DNA of 37,027 nt, taken from assembly GCA_947488685.1 (NCBI GenBank), contig CANLAH010000002.1:1-37027 (forward strand), given 5' to 3'. Below, in pieces: positions 26,704-36,834 of the stretch. Positions within the stretch are counted from its first letter, which is position 1. Every line of letters begins with the position of its first letter. Origin of the DNA: Acidimicrobiaceae bacterium (GTDB taxonomy: Bacteria > Actinomycetota > Acidimicrobiia > Acidimicrobiales > Ilumatobacteraceae). The notes below the pieces were generated by a model. The model had not been told where the DNA came from. It did no database searches and worked only from the letters and a program-made list of their open reading frames with translations. The translations under genes were made by a program, and so were the position numbers.

Positions 26704-27722
26704 CCACGCTCGCTACTCCAGACACAGTCATTCTCGGAATCGAGACAAGTTGTGATGAGACGGCAGCCGCTGTTGTGTTGGGCGGCAACGACATCTTGTC
26801 ATCAGTAGTAAGTAGTCAAATCGACATCCATGCTCGTTTTGGTGGCGTGGTGCCAGAGGTCGCAAGTCGCGCTCATCTCGAATCAATTATTCCTGTCATA
26901 CAAGAAGCAGTGCACTCAGCAGGTATTGATCCATCCCGAATCGATGCCGTCGCAGCCACGGTGGGGCCCGGATTAATTGGCGCATTACTCGTCGGCGTGT
27001 CCGCTGCTAAGGCACTTGCTTTGGTATGGGACAAGCCGTTCGTTGGAGTCAATCACATGGAGGCGCATTTATACGCCGGACTTCTTGACGACCCAACGCT
27101 GGAGTTTCCTCTCGTTGTGTTGTTGGTATCGGGTGGTCACACAATGTTGGTCGAAATGATTGGTCACGGAACGTATCGCCTATTAGGACGAACAATCGAT
27201 GATGCAGCGGGTGAAGCGTATGACAAGGTGGCTCGGTACTTAGATCTTGGATACCCGGGTGGACCAGCAATCGATGCAGCAGCAGAGCTCGGAAACCCAG
27301 AAGCAATAAACTTTCCGCGGGCAATGATGCATGACGGTCTCAACTTTTCTTTCAGTGGACTCAAAACTTCGGTCATCAACTACGTGCGCAAGAATCCTGA
27401 TGTCTCTAATATCGATGTTGCTGCATCATTTCAAGCCGCTGTTGTTGATGTATTGGTCGCTAAGACAATCATGGCTGCTCAACAAGTAGGTGCAGTGGGT
27501 GTTGTTCTCGGTGGCGGTGTTGCCGCCAATTCTCGTTTGCGTGCACAGTTGCAAAGCCAGGGACAACTCAATGGTTTTCGGGTGGCAGTTCCAAGTCGAG
27601 CAATGTGCACCGACAACGCGGCCATGATTGCGGCAGCCGCATGGCATCGCCTCGGTTCAGACGGTCCAACAGATATGTCTGTTGGGGCGAATCCCAATCT
27701 TGCACTTCCGGTGGTGGCATGA
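26700..27722 (+). CDS. tsaD: tRNA threonylcarbamoyltransferase TsaD
   Basis: TsaD is the catalytic subunit that places the threonylcarbamoyl group on A37 of tRNA. LGIETSCDETAAAVV, the metal-binding HMEAH motif (H119 and H123 in VNHMEAHLYAG), LVSGGHTMLVEM and GGGVAANSRLR are all present. It has 340 residues, a normal length. The ATG at 26700 overlaps the rimI stop, and its own stop overlaps the dus gene by 4 bases. Confidence 0.97.
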   Translation: MTTLATPDTVILGIETSCDETAAAVVLGGNDILSSVVSSQIDIHARFGGVVPEVASRAHLESIIPVIQEAVHSAGIDPSRIDAVAATVGPGLIGALLVGVSAAKALALVWDKPFVGVNHMEAHLYAGLLDDPTLEFPLVVLLVSGGHTMLVEMIGHGTYRLLGRTIDDAAGEAYDKVARYLDLGYPGGPAIDAAAELGNPEAINFPRAMMHDGLNFSFSGLKTSVINYVRKNPDVSNIDVAASFQAAVVDVLVAKTIMAAQQVGAVGVVLGGGVAANSRLRAQLQSQGQLNGFRVAVPSRAMCTDNAAMIAAAAWHRLGSDGPTDMSVGANPNLALPVVA

Positions 27723-28870
27723 CAGTTTCAGTTCCGCTACAAATACCACTTGTCCTTGGCACGCGCGTGGTGTCTCCACCAATCGTGCTTGCTCCCATGG
27801 CCGGAGTCACTAACGCACCTTTTCGTAGTTTGTGTCGCTCGTTTGGGCCTGGTCTTGTTTATGTCAATGAAATGGTGATGGCGGCTGCGCTGATCCATGG
27901 CAATGCCAAAACAAAACGCATGGTCACATTTTCAGCCGATGAAGATTTTCGCAGTTTGCAGATTTACGGCAGCGATCCAGATTTTGTCGCCAAGGCTGTG
28001 CGTCGGCTCTGTGAAAACGACGAAGTTGATCATATTGACATGAACTTTGGTTGTCCTGCTCAAAAAGTCACTCGCAAAGGTGGTGGTGCGGCAGTTCCAG
28101 TGAAGAAAAATCTGCTGCGAGCCATCATGGCTGCAGCCGTGCATGAAGCATCGCGATTTAATATTCCGGTCACCTGTAAATTTCGGATCGGAATCAACGA
28201 TGAGATCACGACATACATTGATACAGGTTTGATTGCCCAAGACGAAGGCATTGCCGCCATCGCACTGCATGCACGCACTGCCGAACAGCATTATGCAGGT
28301 CACGCACGATGGGGCGCAATCGCCAACCTCAAACGTGAGGTCACTCGCATCCCTGTTCTGGGAAACGGAGACATCTGGGAAGCAACTGATGCCATTGAAA
28401 TGATGCGTCAAACACAATGTGATGGCGTGGTCATCGGGCGGGGTTGTTTGGGAAAACCGTGGTTGTTCAGAGACCTTGTCGATGTTTTTGCTGGACGTGA
28501 GATTCAGCCAACTCCACACTTAGGTTTTGTTACTGATGTGATGCTGCAGCACGCAGACGCATTATGCATTCATCAAGGAGTCGAATCTGGTATTCGCAGT
28601 TTTCGAAAGCACACGGGTTGGTATCTCACGGGGTATCCGGTTGGTTCAGATATTCGTCGGCGTATGTCAATGGTGTCGTCAGTTGCAGAGCTAACAACAC
28701 TGAGTGCTGAGCTTGATCCGACACTCGAGATTGTTACAGGCGGCGAACGCATTGCCCGTGGACACACCAATGGTCCGATCCGAGTTGTGTTACCTGAAGG
28801 ATTTCTTGATACTGCAGACGACCTAGTTCCGCCTGCTGATGCTCATGTCACCACATTGAGCGGAGGATGA
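27719..28870 (+). CDS. dusB: tRNA-dihydrouridine synthase (Dus family)
   Basis: Dus enzymes are FMN-dependent reductases that make dihydrouridine in tRNA. VLAPMAGVTNAPFR starts the TIM barrel. The catalytic Cys is C112 in MNFGCPAQKVTRKGGGAA. IALHARTAEQHYAGHARW and GVVIGRGCLGKPWLF are FMN-site motifs. The ATG at 27719 gives 383 residues. DusB is the best guess among the subfamilies because of the GCP-KV-KGGGAA pattern. It overlaps tsaD and maf by 4 bases each. Confidence 0.92.
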   Translation: MTVSVPLQIPLVLGTRVVSPPIVLAPMAGVTNAPFRSLCRSFGPGLVYVNEMVMAAALIHGNAKTKRMVTFSADEDFRSLQIYGSDPDFVAKAVRRLCENDEVDHIDMNFGCPAQKVTRKGGGAAVPVKKNLLRAIMAAAVHEASRFNIPVTCKFRIGINDEITTYIDTGLIAQDEGIAAIALHARTAEQHYAGHARWGAIANLKREVTRIPVLGNGDIWEATDAIEMMRQTQCDGVVIGRGCLGKPWLFRDLVDVFAGREIQPTPHLGFVTDVMLQHADALCIHQGVESGIRSFRKHTGWYLTGYPVGSDIRRRMSMVSSVAELTTLSAELDPTLEIVTGGERIARGHTNGPIRVVLPEGFLDTADDLVPPADAHVTTLSGG

Positions 28871-29460
28871 CTTCTTCAGCACAGGCATTGGTGTTGGCAT
28901 CGCGGTCGCCGCGCCGCCTTGAGTTATTGCGCCGTATTGGCATCGAGCCCATCGTGTGTCCTGCTGATATTGATGAGTCACCATTTTTCAACGAAGTTCC
29001 GATTGCATATGTCAGTCGTGTTTCCAAGAGCAAAGCAGAAACAGTTGCGCGTCAATTTGTCAACGAGATTGTTTTGGCAGCAGACACCACAGTCGAACTC
29101 GACGGCGTGATCTTTGGTCAACCTGTCGACGACAACGATGCCCGACGCATGCTGCGTGCGTTAAGTGCCAAGACACATCGTGTGCATACTGCCGTCAGTG
29201 TGCTGCGACCAGGGGCGGCCATGCGCACGGTGGTGGTGACCTCACACATCACGTTTGTGACCCTCAACTCACACCTCATCGAATGGTATGTAGCCACCGG
29301 CGAACCTTGGGGCAAGGCAGGTGCCTATGCAGTTCAGGGATCCGGGGGAGTTCTGGTGAAACATGTTCAAGGCTCACTCAGCAACGTGGTGGGCCTGCCG
29401 CTTCGTGAAGTCGCAGATGTGCTTCGTCTCAAGGGTCCGGGGCATAAATATCGCCCGTGA
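28867..29460 (+). CDS. maf: Maf-type nucleoside triphosphate pyrophosphatase
   Basis: Maf proteins hydrolyse non-canonical or modified NTPs (dTTP/UTP or m7GTP types). LVLASRSPRRLELLRRIGIE is the N-terminal motif, VLAADTTVELDG has the acidic centre, and GKAGAYAVQGSGGVLVKHVQG is the C-terminal signature. It has 197 residues. It is the last gene of the overlapping run; the groES regulatory region follows. Confidence 0.93.
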   Translation: MTSSAQALVLASRSPRRLELLRRIGIEPIVCPADIDESPFFNEVPIAYVSRVSKSKAETVARQFVNEIVLAADTTVELDGVIFGQPVDDNDARRMLRALSAKTHRVHTAVSVLRPGAAMRTVVVTSHITFVTLNSHLIEWYVATGEPWGKAGAYAVQGSGGVLVKHVQGSLSNVVGLPLREVADVLRLKGPGHKYRP

Positions 29461-29476
29461 GAAGCCCTCGGGGCGG

Positions 29477-29504
29477 TTGCTAACGCGCCGTGGGTCGGTA
29501 TCAT
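29477..29504 (+). promoter_or_regulatory. probable sigma-70-type promoter of groESL
   Basis: TTGCTA (29477-29482) and TATCAT (29499-29504) are spaced by 16 bases and match the housekeeping consensus at 4/6 and 5/6. The -10 box touches the CIRCE operator, so a bound repressor would block it. Confidence 0.55.
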
Positions 29505-29530
29505 TAGCAATCGCACTCGCCGAGTGCTAA
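29504..29530 (+). promoter_or_regulatory. CIRCE operator (HrcA binding site)
   Basis: TTAGCAATC-N9-GAGTGCTAA matches the CIRCE consensus TTAGCACTC-N9-GAGTGCTAA with a single change in the left arm. It lies 52 bases before the groES start, overlapping the end of the -10 box. This predicts HrcA repression of groESL that is relieved by heat stress. Confidence 0.92.
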
Positions 29531-29582
29531 TCCCCGGGTCGAATCCCGATCAGGGGAAAACCGCTCTTTTCGGAGGAACACC

Positions 29583-29876
29583 ATGAATTGGAAGCCACTT
29601 GATGACCGTATTGTCGTGAAGCCAAATGAGGCCGAGCAGACCACTGCTTCGGGTCTTGTTATTCCCGACACTGCAAAAGAAAAGCCACAGCAGGGCACAG
29701 TGCTCGCAGTTGGTCCTGGTCGCTGGAGCGACTCAGAGGGCAAGCATTTCGCATTGTCAATCAAAGTTGGTGACGTTGTCCTGTACAGCAAGTACGGCGG
29801 CACCGAAGTCACCGATGGTGGCGATGACCTTCTTATTCTCACAAGCCGCGACGTTCTTGCCATTGTTGGCAAGTAG
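29583..29876 (+). CDS. groES: co-chaperonin GroES
   Basis: GroES is the heptameric lid of the GroEL chamber. [20 protein letters not shown] is followed by [20 protein letters not shown], which includes the mobile loop, and [14 protein letters not shown] completes the fold. It has 97 residues and a strong ribosome binding site (GGAGGA). groEL follows after 27 bases. Confidence 0.98.
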   Translation: MNWKPLDDRIVVKPNEAEQTTASGLVIPDTAKEKPQQGTVLAVGPGRWSDSEGKHFALSIKVGDVVLYSKYGGTEVTDGGDDLLILTSRDVLAIVGK

Positions 29877-29885
29877 TCCATTTAG

Positions 29886-31538
<1,653 letters not shown>

Positions 31539-31570
31539 TACATCGTTTCCCACTCTGATGTACCCCTCGA

Positions 31571-31602
31571 CGATGGCTCGGACCGCAAGGTTCGAGCCAT
31601 CG
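31571..31602 (+). terminator. long hairpin after groEL
   Basis: CGATGGCTCG pairs with CGAGCCATCG (10 bp), and the stem continues with GACC/GGTT around a GCAA (GNRA) tetraloop, giving 14 pairs. It begins 32 bases after the groEL stop. The sequence after it (GTATATCTTGG) is only mildly T-rich. It most likely ends or protects the groESL transcript. Confidence 0.65.
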
Positions 31603-31670
31603 GTATATCTTGGCTCAAGTGTTGACACCAACAACGGGTATCAGTCGTTGATCGTCGGTACGCTCAAGCT

Positions 31671-31847
31671 ATGCCTTTTGATCGACCTGCTCCTGACCTT
31701 GCCAAAGTAATTGCCGCATGGGAGGCCTGGGAAAAAGGTGAAGAAACGCCTGGTCGCGTGCTCACAAATATGAAAACTGCTGGTCTTGCAGAAGTATTCA
31801 AAGAACTCGTTGCAACCGGTTGGGTTCCAACAGTCCCCACTGCATGA
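31671..31847 (+). CDS. small conserved-looking protein of unknown function (58 residues)
   Basis: The frame encodes MPFDRPAPDLAKVIAAWEAW followed by EKGEETPGRVLTNMKTAGL and ends in VPTVPTA. It looks like a two-helix acidic protein with no signal peptide or membrane segment. Its stop overlaps the start of the Nudix gene (ATGA), which supports real translation and coupling. I recall similar short proteins in actinomycetes but cannot verify this here. No clear ribosome binding site precedes the ATG. Function unknown. Confidence 0.7.
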   Translation: MPFDRPAPDLAKVIAAWEAWEKGEETPGRVLTNMKTAGLAEVFKELVATGWVPTVPTA

Positions 31848-32530
31848 GTCGTCGCGCTGGCGGCAACCAAATTATTCCCCGACCAGAGACATGGCGTCTG
31901 GGTACTTCGACACCGTGGGAAAATCGCGATCTTGGTGTGCTCTCAGATTTTGATGAAGTAACTGCGCGTCTGACTCGTGTGCTTGAGGCTTACGAGCCCG
32001 CAATATATGACGAATATATAAATGCGGCAGATGCCAAACCATCCGCAGTCTTAGTGGCACTTTTGCCCCACGAATCAGATGTGCATGTGTTGCTCACGCG
32101 CCGTGCTCAGCATTTAAATAATCACAAAGGGGAAGTCTCTTTTCCGGGGGGACGTCTTGAGCGCGGAGAGACACCCCAACAGGCTGCCTTGCGCGAAGCC
32201 TACGAAGAAGTATCGCTTGCGCCAAGCGCTGTCACTGTTGTGGGATCTCTTGACACCATCTCGACATTTGTCAGCAAAAGTATTATTTCTCCGATCGTTG
32301 GGTTCATTCCTCCATCTCTGACGCTTGCACCTGACTCAGGTGAAGTTGCACGCATCTTCACCGTGTCGCTGCAAGATCTTGTGCGCCCTGATACATACCG
32401 CAACGAGTGGTGGCTCACACCACGCGGAGAAATCAATATCCATTTCTTTGAACTTGACGACGAAACAGTGTGGGGTGCAACTGGTCGGATGCTGACGCAA
32501 CTGCTCGACATTATTACGCGTGGGGAATGA
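31844..32530 (+). CDS. Nudix hydrolase, CoA pyrophosphatase type
   Basis: The Nudix box runs from G103: GRLERGE-x7-REAYEEVSL, with the usual Gly near its end replaced by Ser (S124). Immediately upstream, LLTRRAQHLNNHKGEVSFPG is the signature of the NudL/CoA diphosphatase subfamily, which splits CoA into phosphopantetheine and 3',5'-ADP. The product has 228 residues from the ATG at 31844. It has an N-terminal extension of about 65 residues before the catalytic domain. It is coupled to the small upstream gene, and its stop abuts the convergent PLA2 gene. Confidence 0.88.
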   Translation: MSRRAGGNQIIPRPETWRLGTSTPWENRDLGVLSDFDEVTARLTRVLEAYEPAIYDEYINAADAKPSAVLVALLPHESDVHVLLTRRAQHLNNHKGEVSFPGGRLERGETPQQAALREAYEEVSLAPSAVTVVGSLDTISTFVSKSIISPIVGFIPPSLTLAPDSGEVARIFTVSLQDLVRPDTYRNEWWLTPRGEINIHFFELDDETVWGATGRMLTQLLDIITRGE

Positions 32531-32989
32531 TCAGATTCCCGCGTAAGTGCGCACCGTTCTGTAGAAAATATTGGCCCATGCTGTGCATGTCAGATGATCT
32601 AATCGCGGTCGCGTTCGACATGCATCGTGCATGTCAACACTGAACCTGTCGTCTATGCGTCGCCGCAATGGTTCGGTCCAGTAGATGCCACTATCGATGC
32701 GCTTGTAGTTGCGATATGCAAAATCATGGCGACGACATGACGACGTAAAATCAAATGTGCGGCCCGTGGACCGAATCACTGGCGCAGAACAACCATCTGA
32801 TTTCCAGTCGAGTGTTCGATTGCGAGCAGGTGATGATGCGATATCAATAAAGCGTTTCAGCGGCGTGGCAAAGACCAGCGTGTCAACGATTGCTTTGGGC
32901 GATGCCAATGGCGGAGATGGAGTAAATGGAATCAACGGAGAGACCAGTACGCCCGTGGTCACGACGAGTGCACGCAATACATTGAACAT
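32531..32989 (-). CDS. secreted prokaryotic phospholipase A2
   Basis: The product has 152 residues. It begins with a signal peptide (hydrophobic LRALVVTTGVLVSPLIPF, likely cleaved after PPLA near residue 29). The core carries SDGCSAP and, about 18 residues on, SCRRHDFAYRNYK with the catalytic His-Asp pair (H88, D89), as in the Streptomyces-type PLA2 family. The four core cysteines (C67, C85, C124, C135) would form the two disulfides known there. Such enzymes cleave the sn-2 acyl chain of phospholipids outside the cell in a Ca2+-dependent way. It lies 36 bases downstream of ribH on the same strand. A CCCC/GGGG stem just before the ATG overlaps its G-rich ribosome binding site. Confidence 0.85.
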   Translation of the reverse strand: MFNVLRALVVTTGVLVSPLIPFTPSPPLASPKAIVDTLVFATPLKRFIDIASSPARNRTLDWKSDGCSAPVIRSTGRTFDFTSSCRRHDFAYRNYKRIDSGIYWTEPLRRRIDDRFSVDMHDACRTRPRLDHLTCTAWANIFYRTVRTYAGI

Positions 32990-33025
32990 GCGACCCCCTT
33001 TTGTCAGGGGTATGTGTGCAAGAGG

Positions 33026-33508
33026 TCAGTCCAGGAGGCGACGCAAGATGTGAACCATTTCAATGGCTCCGAGGGCTGCTTCGTCCCCTTTATTATCAAG
33101 ACCTGGTCCGCTGCGATCGATCGCTTGTTGTTCGTTCTCCACAGTGAGCACTCCAAACATGATGGGGATTCCTGTAGTCAGTTGAGCATCTTGGATGCCA
33201 CGGGCGGCTTGACCTGCAACAAAATCAAAGTGTGCAGTGTCTCCGCGGATGACTGCTCCTAAGCAAATGACCGCATCAACTTTTGCGCTCTCGGCCAATG
33301 TGAGCGCGGCGAGCGGTACTTCAAAAGCACCCGGAACCCAAATCTCGATGATGTCAGAGTCAGCAACACCTACGCGTGCAAGTGCGCGCAAGGCACCATC
33401 TCGCAAGGCAACCACAATGTGATCATTGAAGCGCGCAGCAATAATGCCAACGCGGATGCCGGCACCGTTGACGTCTGGTGGGGATGCGCTTGCTCCAGTA
33501 CGAGTCAT
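33026..33508 (-). CDS. ribH: 6,7-dimethyl-8-ribityllumazine synthase
   Basis: RibH condenses the ribityl pyrimidine with dihydroxybutanone phosphate, the penultimate step of riboflavin synthesis. [25 protein letters not shown] and [17 protein letters not shown] (with the conserved His) are clear. It has 160 residues. Its ATG overlaps the ribBA stop by 4 bases. Confidence 0.96.
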   Translation of the reverse strand: MTRTGASASPPDVNGAGIRVGIIAARFNDHIVVALRDGALRALARVGVADSDIIEIWVPGAFEVPLAALTLAESAKVDAVICLGAVIRGDTAHFDFVAGQAARGIQDAQLTTGIPIMFGVLTVENEQQAIDRSGPGLDNKGDEAALGAIEMVHILRRLLD

Positions 33509-34737
33509 TTTTCTCCCTCTCCGTCTTTGAGATCGATCGTGTGTCCCATTCGCTCACGCTTTGTACGCAAGTATGCCTCGTTCTCGGGCGTTGGTTCTGT
33601 GTGCAGTGGTACGCGTTCGACGACGGACAAACCATAGCCACCTAGACCGCCGTATTTGGCTGGGTTATTTGTCATTAGTCGAATCTTGTGCACGCCAAGA
33701 TCAGCCAAAATCTGAGCACCTATTCCGTATTCACGGCTGTCAATCGGCAAGCCCAACTCCAGATTGGCATCCACAGTGTCAAACCCTTGGTCCTGCAATG
33801 AATACGCCCGAATCTTGTGTCCGATTCCGATGCCGCGACCTTCGTGTCCGCGCAAGTACACCACAACTCCATGACCGGTGTCTCCGATAAGTTGCATGGC
33901 GGCGGCAAGTTGTGGACCACAGTCGCAACGACGAGAAGCAAAGACGTCGCCCGTGAGACACTCGCTGTGAACGCGCACCAAAACTGGCGTGTCACTAGAA
34001 ACAGTGCCTTTGACAAATGCCAAATGTTCGACTTGGTCAATAGTGCTGCGGTATGCGACGCAGTTGAATGTTCCAAAGACTGTTGGTACTGAAGCCTCAC
34101 CCATACGCTCAACAAGGCGTTCATGATGGCGGCGGTATTCAATCAACTGGGCAATTGATGACAATAATAAACCATGCTCTGCACAAAACTTTCGTAAGTC
34201 TGGCAAGCGCATCATCGTGCCATCATCGTTTTGTATTTCACAGATCACGCCGGCAGGTTCGCAGCCAGCCAAGCGCGCTAGGTCGACTGCTGCTTCGGTA
34301 TGACCAGCACGCTTCAGAACTCCACCTTGGCGCGCACGCAACGGAAAGATGTGCCCTGGTCGCGCGAACTCAGCGAACCCGACGAGCTGATTTGCCAAGC
34401 CGCGCGCCGTGGCTGCGCGATCTGCAGCACTGATTCCGGTTGTCGTGCCATGAATAACGTCAACTGTGTCGGTGAACGCTGTGCGTTGGCTCTCTGTATT
34501 TTGATCAACCATCAACGGCAAGCGCAAATCATTGCAACGCTCTTCTGTGAGCGGAACACACACCACTCCAGTGGAGTAGCGAACAATAAATGCCAACTTT
34601 TCGGGCGTAGCGAACTCCGCCGCCATGATGAAGTCGCCCTCATTCTCACGGTCTTCGTCGTCAACCATGACAACGATTTCTCCGCGAGCAATTGCCGCAA
34701 TGACATCTTCGATAGGGGACAATGGGGTGTCAGTCAT
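33505..34737 (-). CDS. ribBA: bifunctional DHBP synthase / GTP cyclohydrolase II
   Basis: It makes 3,4-dihydroxy-2-butanone 4-phosphate from ribulose-5-phosphate (RibB, about residues 1-205) and opens GTP (RibA, about 215-400). The RibB part has [13 protein letters not shown] and [16 protein letters not shown]. The RibA part has the zinc site [18 protein letters not shown] and the [16 protein letters not shown] motif. I chose the ATG at 34737, which overlaps the ribD stop by 4 bases and gives 410 residues. The frame is open 29 codons further upstream inside ribD. Confidence 0.97.
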   Translation of the reverse strand: MTDTPLSPIEDVIAAIARGEIVVMVDDEDRENEGDFIMAAEFATPEKLAFIVRYSTGVVCVPLTEERCNDLRLPLMVDQNTESQRTAFTDTVDVIHGTTTGISAADRAATARGLANQLVGFAEFARPGHIFPLRARQGGVLKRAGHTEAAVDLARLAGCEPAGVICEIQNDDGTMMRLPDLRKFCAEHGLLLSSIAQLIEYRRHHERLVERMGEASVPTVFGTFNCVAYRSTIDQVEHLAFVKGTVSSDTPVLVRVHSECLTGDVFASRRCDCGPQLAAAMQLIGDTGHGVVVYLRGHEGRGIGIGHKIRAYSLQDQGFDTVDANLELGLPIDSREYGIGAQILADLGVHKIRLMTNNPAKYGGLGGYGLSVVERVPLHTEPTPENEAYLRTKRERMGHTIDLKDGEGEK

Positions 34738-35753
34738 GACGCTCCAACTTTCTGTTGTTGTGGGGAGAGAATAATTTCTAGATCGCTTCCAAAGACGCCA
34801 ACTGATGACAACGTGCCACGCCACATCTGAGAGGCCGTTGTTGCTGGGAGACCATCAAATACAGGAAGTGTGTTGCTATCACCACACACAATCGGGGCAA
34901 TGTGAAAGATGTATTCGTCGACAAGATTGTGTTCAAAAAATGAGCGTGCCACACGTGGTCCTGCTTCGACCATTGCCACGATCACCCCTTGAGAACCGAG
35001 TTCGTCAAGTAGATCAGTTAGTGAGCCGGCCCATTCGTCGCACGGCTGCACCTGCGCGTGCTCTGGCACTGAACCTACATCGGTGACCAACACAATGCGG
35101 CGAGGTGACTCACCATCACAGTCGCGCACCGTAAGCAGTGGGTCATCTGTGCGCACTGTGCCCATGCCAGTGATGATGACATCGCTGTCTGCGCGCAATT
35201 CATGCACACGAACTCGAGCCTCATCACCAGTAATTCGTTTTTGCCCGTCGGGAAGTGTGGTGCGAGCATCCATTGTGCACGCCATTTTGAGTCGGACAAA
35301 TGGCCGACCAGTTGTGCGGTGATGTATGTATGGTCGCAATTGCGTTGTGATCTCGTCTGCACACACGTCGCGCACAACCGCAATGCCAGCAGATTCAAGT
35401 TGTGCAAATCCACGACCAGCAACTCGTGGGTCTGGATCTTGGATCCCTGAGACAACCGTGCTGATCCCTGCATCAATGATTGCTGTTGTGCACGCACCGG
35501 TTCGGCCAATATGTGAGCACGGCTCAAGTGTTGAATAAAGCGTTGCGCCGTTCGTTGATGCGAGCGCTGCGAGCGCTGCGTTTAACGCCACTATTTCTGC
35601 GTGAGCACCACCAGGAGCAGATGTCGCGCCAGAATAAATTGATCCGTCTTGGCACACCACGACAGCACCCACCCATGGGTTAGGTCGTGCACGATGGCGT
35701 GCAGACTCTGCCACGCCCACGGCATGGCGCATATGCGTCTGATGTGTGTTCAT
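34734..35753 (-). CDS. ribD: bifunctional deaminase/reductase RibD
   Basis: RibD performs the second (deamination) and third (reduction) steps of riboflavin synthesis. The N-terminal deaminase has the zinc motifs [10 protein letters not shown] and [13 protein letters not shown]. The C-terminal reductase has [20 protein letters not shown] and [18 protein letters not shown]. The ATG at 35753 sits behind AAGGAG, directly after the FMN riboswitch, and gives 339 residues. It is first of ribD-ribBA-ribH. Confidence 0.96.
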   Translation of the reverse strand: MNTHQTHMRHAVGVAESARHRARPNPWVGAVVVCQDGSIYSGATSAPGGAHAEIVALNAALAALASTNGATLYSTLEPCSHIGRTGACTTAIIDAGISTVVSGIQDPDPRVAGRGFAQLESAGIAVVRDVCADEITTQLRPYIHHRTTGRPFVRLKMACTMDARTTLPDGQKRITGDEARVRVHELRADSDVIITGMGTVRTDDPLLTVRDCDGESPRRIVLVTDVGSVPEHAQVQPCDEWAGSLTDLLDELGSQGVIVAMVEAGPRVARSFFEHNLVDEYIFHIAPIVCGDSNTLPVFDGLPATTASQMWRGTLSSVGVFGSDLEIILSPQQQKVGAS

Positions 35754-35764
35754 ATAGCTCCTTG

Positions 35765-35890
35765 CTCCCATCCGGACTCTCACCGTCGGCCTACAGAATT
35801 TCACTGAGTCGGCCCTCGTACCGAAGTACGAGGGTTCGCGGGCTATACCGCCGGTCGGGACTTGCACCCAAACCCTGCAAGGGGTGTATT
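35765..35890 (-). promoter_or_regulatory. FMN riboswitch (RFN element)
   Basis: Read on the - strand, the core blocks of the RFN element appear in order: GGGTGCAAGTCCC, ACCGGCGGTATAGCCCGCGA, a variable hairpin of 9 bp closed by a TTCG tetraloop (35813-35834), GTGAAATTCTGTAGGCCGAC and GGTGAGAGTCCGGATGGGAG. It ends a few bases before the ribD ribosome binding site (AAGGAG), so FMN binding could block translation initiation. No separate terminator hairpin with a T-run is seen between it and ribD. The 5' limit is approximate. Confidence 0.95.
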
Positions 35891-35940
35891 TATGTCTCTT
35901 CAGGCTATGGCGCAAGGTTCTCTAGAGGCAACTTGGAGCG

Positions 35941-36801
35941 CTAGTTTTGCGTCGTTCGAGAGAATTGAGCGAGCGCGGTTACTCCAAAGAGCACTAGTAC
36001 GGCGCCGATAACCCGAATTGGTGTGAGATTTTCATCAAGTGCAATGACTCCCACACCGATCGAAACTACTGGTTCGATTGTGCTCAGAACTGCGGCCTCG
36101 CCAGGACCAATACGAGAAACTCCTGCAAAAAATAAACCCATTGCCAAAATTGTTGACACCACTGCAGCACCAGTAATTGCAGCCCAACCTGTTGCGTCGT
36201 TGGGCATATCAAATCGCTGAATACTCCAGAGAGCAAGATTTGCGACTGCTGCTCCGATCATGACAATCATCAGTGACGTCGGTGCACCCATAATGTGCAC
36301 AATTCGACTTGAGACCAAAATATATCCCGTGTACCAGATTGCAGCACTGAGCATGAGCAGGATTCCTGTCCAAGAACCAGACTTCACTTGTCCGGCCGTC
36401 AGCACTGCTCCAATGACTGTCACGGGTAAGCACAACAGCATTGCGCGCGTTGGAGAGTGTCGAAAAAATATCCAACTCGCCAACACGACAAATACTGGGA
36501 ACATATAAAAGATGACGGTCGCAAGCGAAATGTCAATGCGCTTCATTCCATAAAGATAAAACGCCGACTGCACTGAGTATCCAAGTGCTCCGAGAAGAAA
36601 TAGTTGTACGAACAACTTGCGCTCTGGCCATGGTCGAGACGGCCGACGCAGTACATGTCTGCCCGTCATTATGAGAGCCGCAATACTAAAACGAGCAGTC
36701 AACATGCCAAGTGGCTCTGCACCGTGGTCATAGGAGACATGGGCAAACCATGGAAGAAGCCCAAATGCAGCGCCGCTGATCAAAATATAGAGCGCACCCA
36801 T
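35941..36801 (-). CDS. EamA/DMT-family membrane transporter
   Basis: The product has about ten hydrophobic segments arranged as two EamA repeats, starting MGALYILISGAAFGLLPWFA and ending in VLVLFGVTALAQFSR. The motif GPGEAAVLSTIEPVVSIGVG is typical of the second repeat. I chose the ATG at 36801 (286 residues), which begins right at the first membrane segment. Upstream Mets at 36891 and 36936 would overlap the divergent hydrolase gene. It lies upstream of the FMN riboswitch on the same strand. The substrate is unknown; a riboflavin or amino-acid metabolite is possible. Confidence 0.85.
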   Translation of the reverse strand: MGALYILISGAAFGLLPWFAHVSYDHGAEPLGMLTARFSIAALIMTGRHVLRRPSRPWPERKLFVQLFLLGALGYSVQSAFYLYGMKRIDISLATVIFYMFPVFVVLASWIFFRHSPTRAMLLCLPVTVIGAVLTAGQVKSGSWTGILLMLSAAIWYTGYILVSSRIVHIMGAPTSLMIVMIGAAVANLALWSIQRFDMPNDATGWAAITGAAVVSTILAMGLFFAGVSRIGPGEAAVLSTIEPVVSIGVGVIALDENLTPIRVIGAVLVLFGVTALAQFSRTTQN

Positions 36802-36834
36802 CGCACTGAACGGTAGTTGGCGTAGCGTGACGAG

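Noticed and set aside
31622-31644. TTGACA ... TATCAG as a promoter before the small gene
   Set aside because: The spacing is only 11 bases; no suitable -10 at 16-18 bases.
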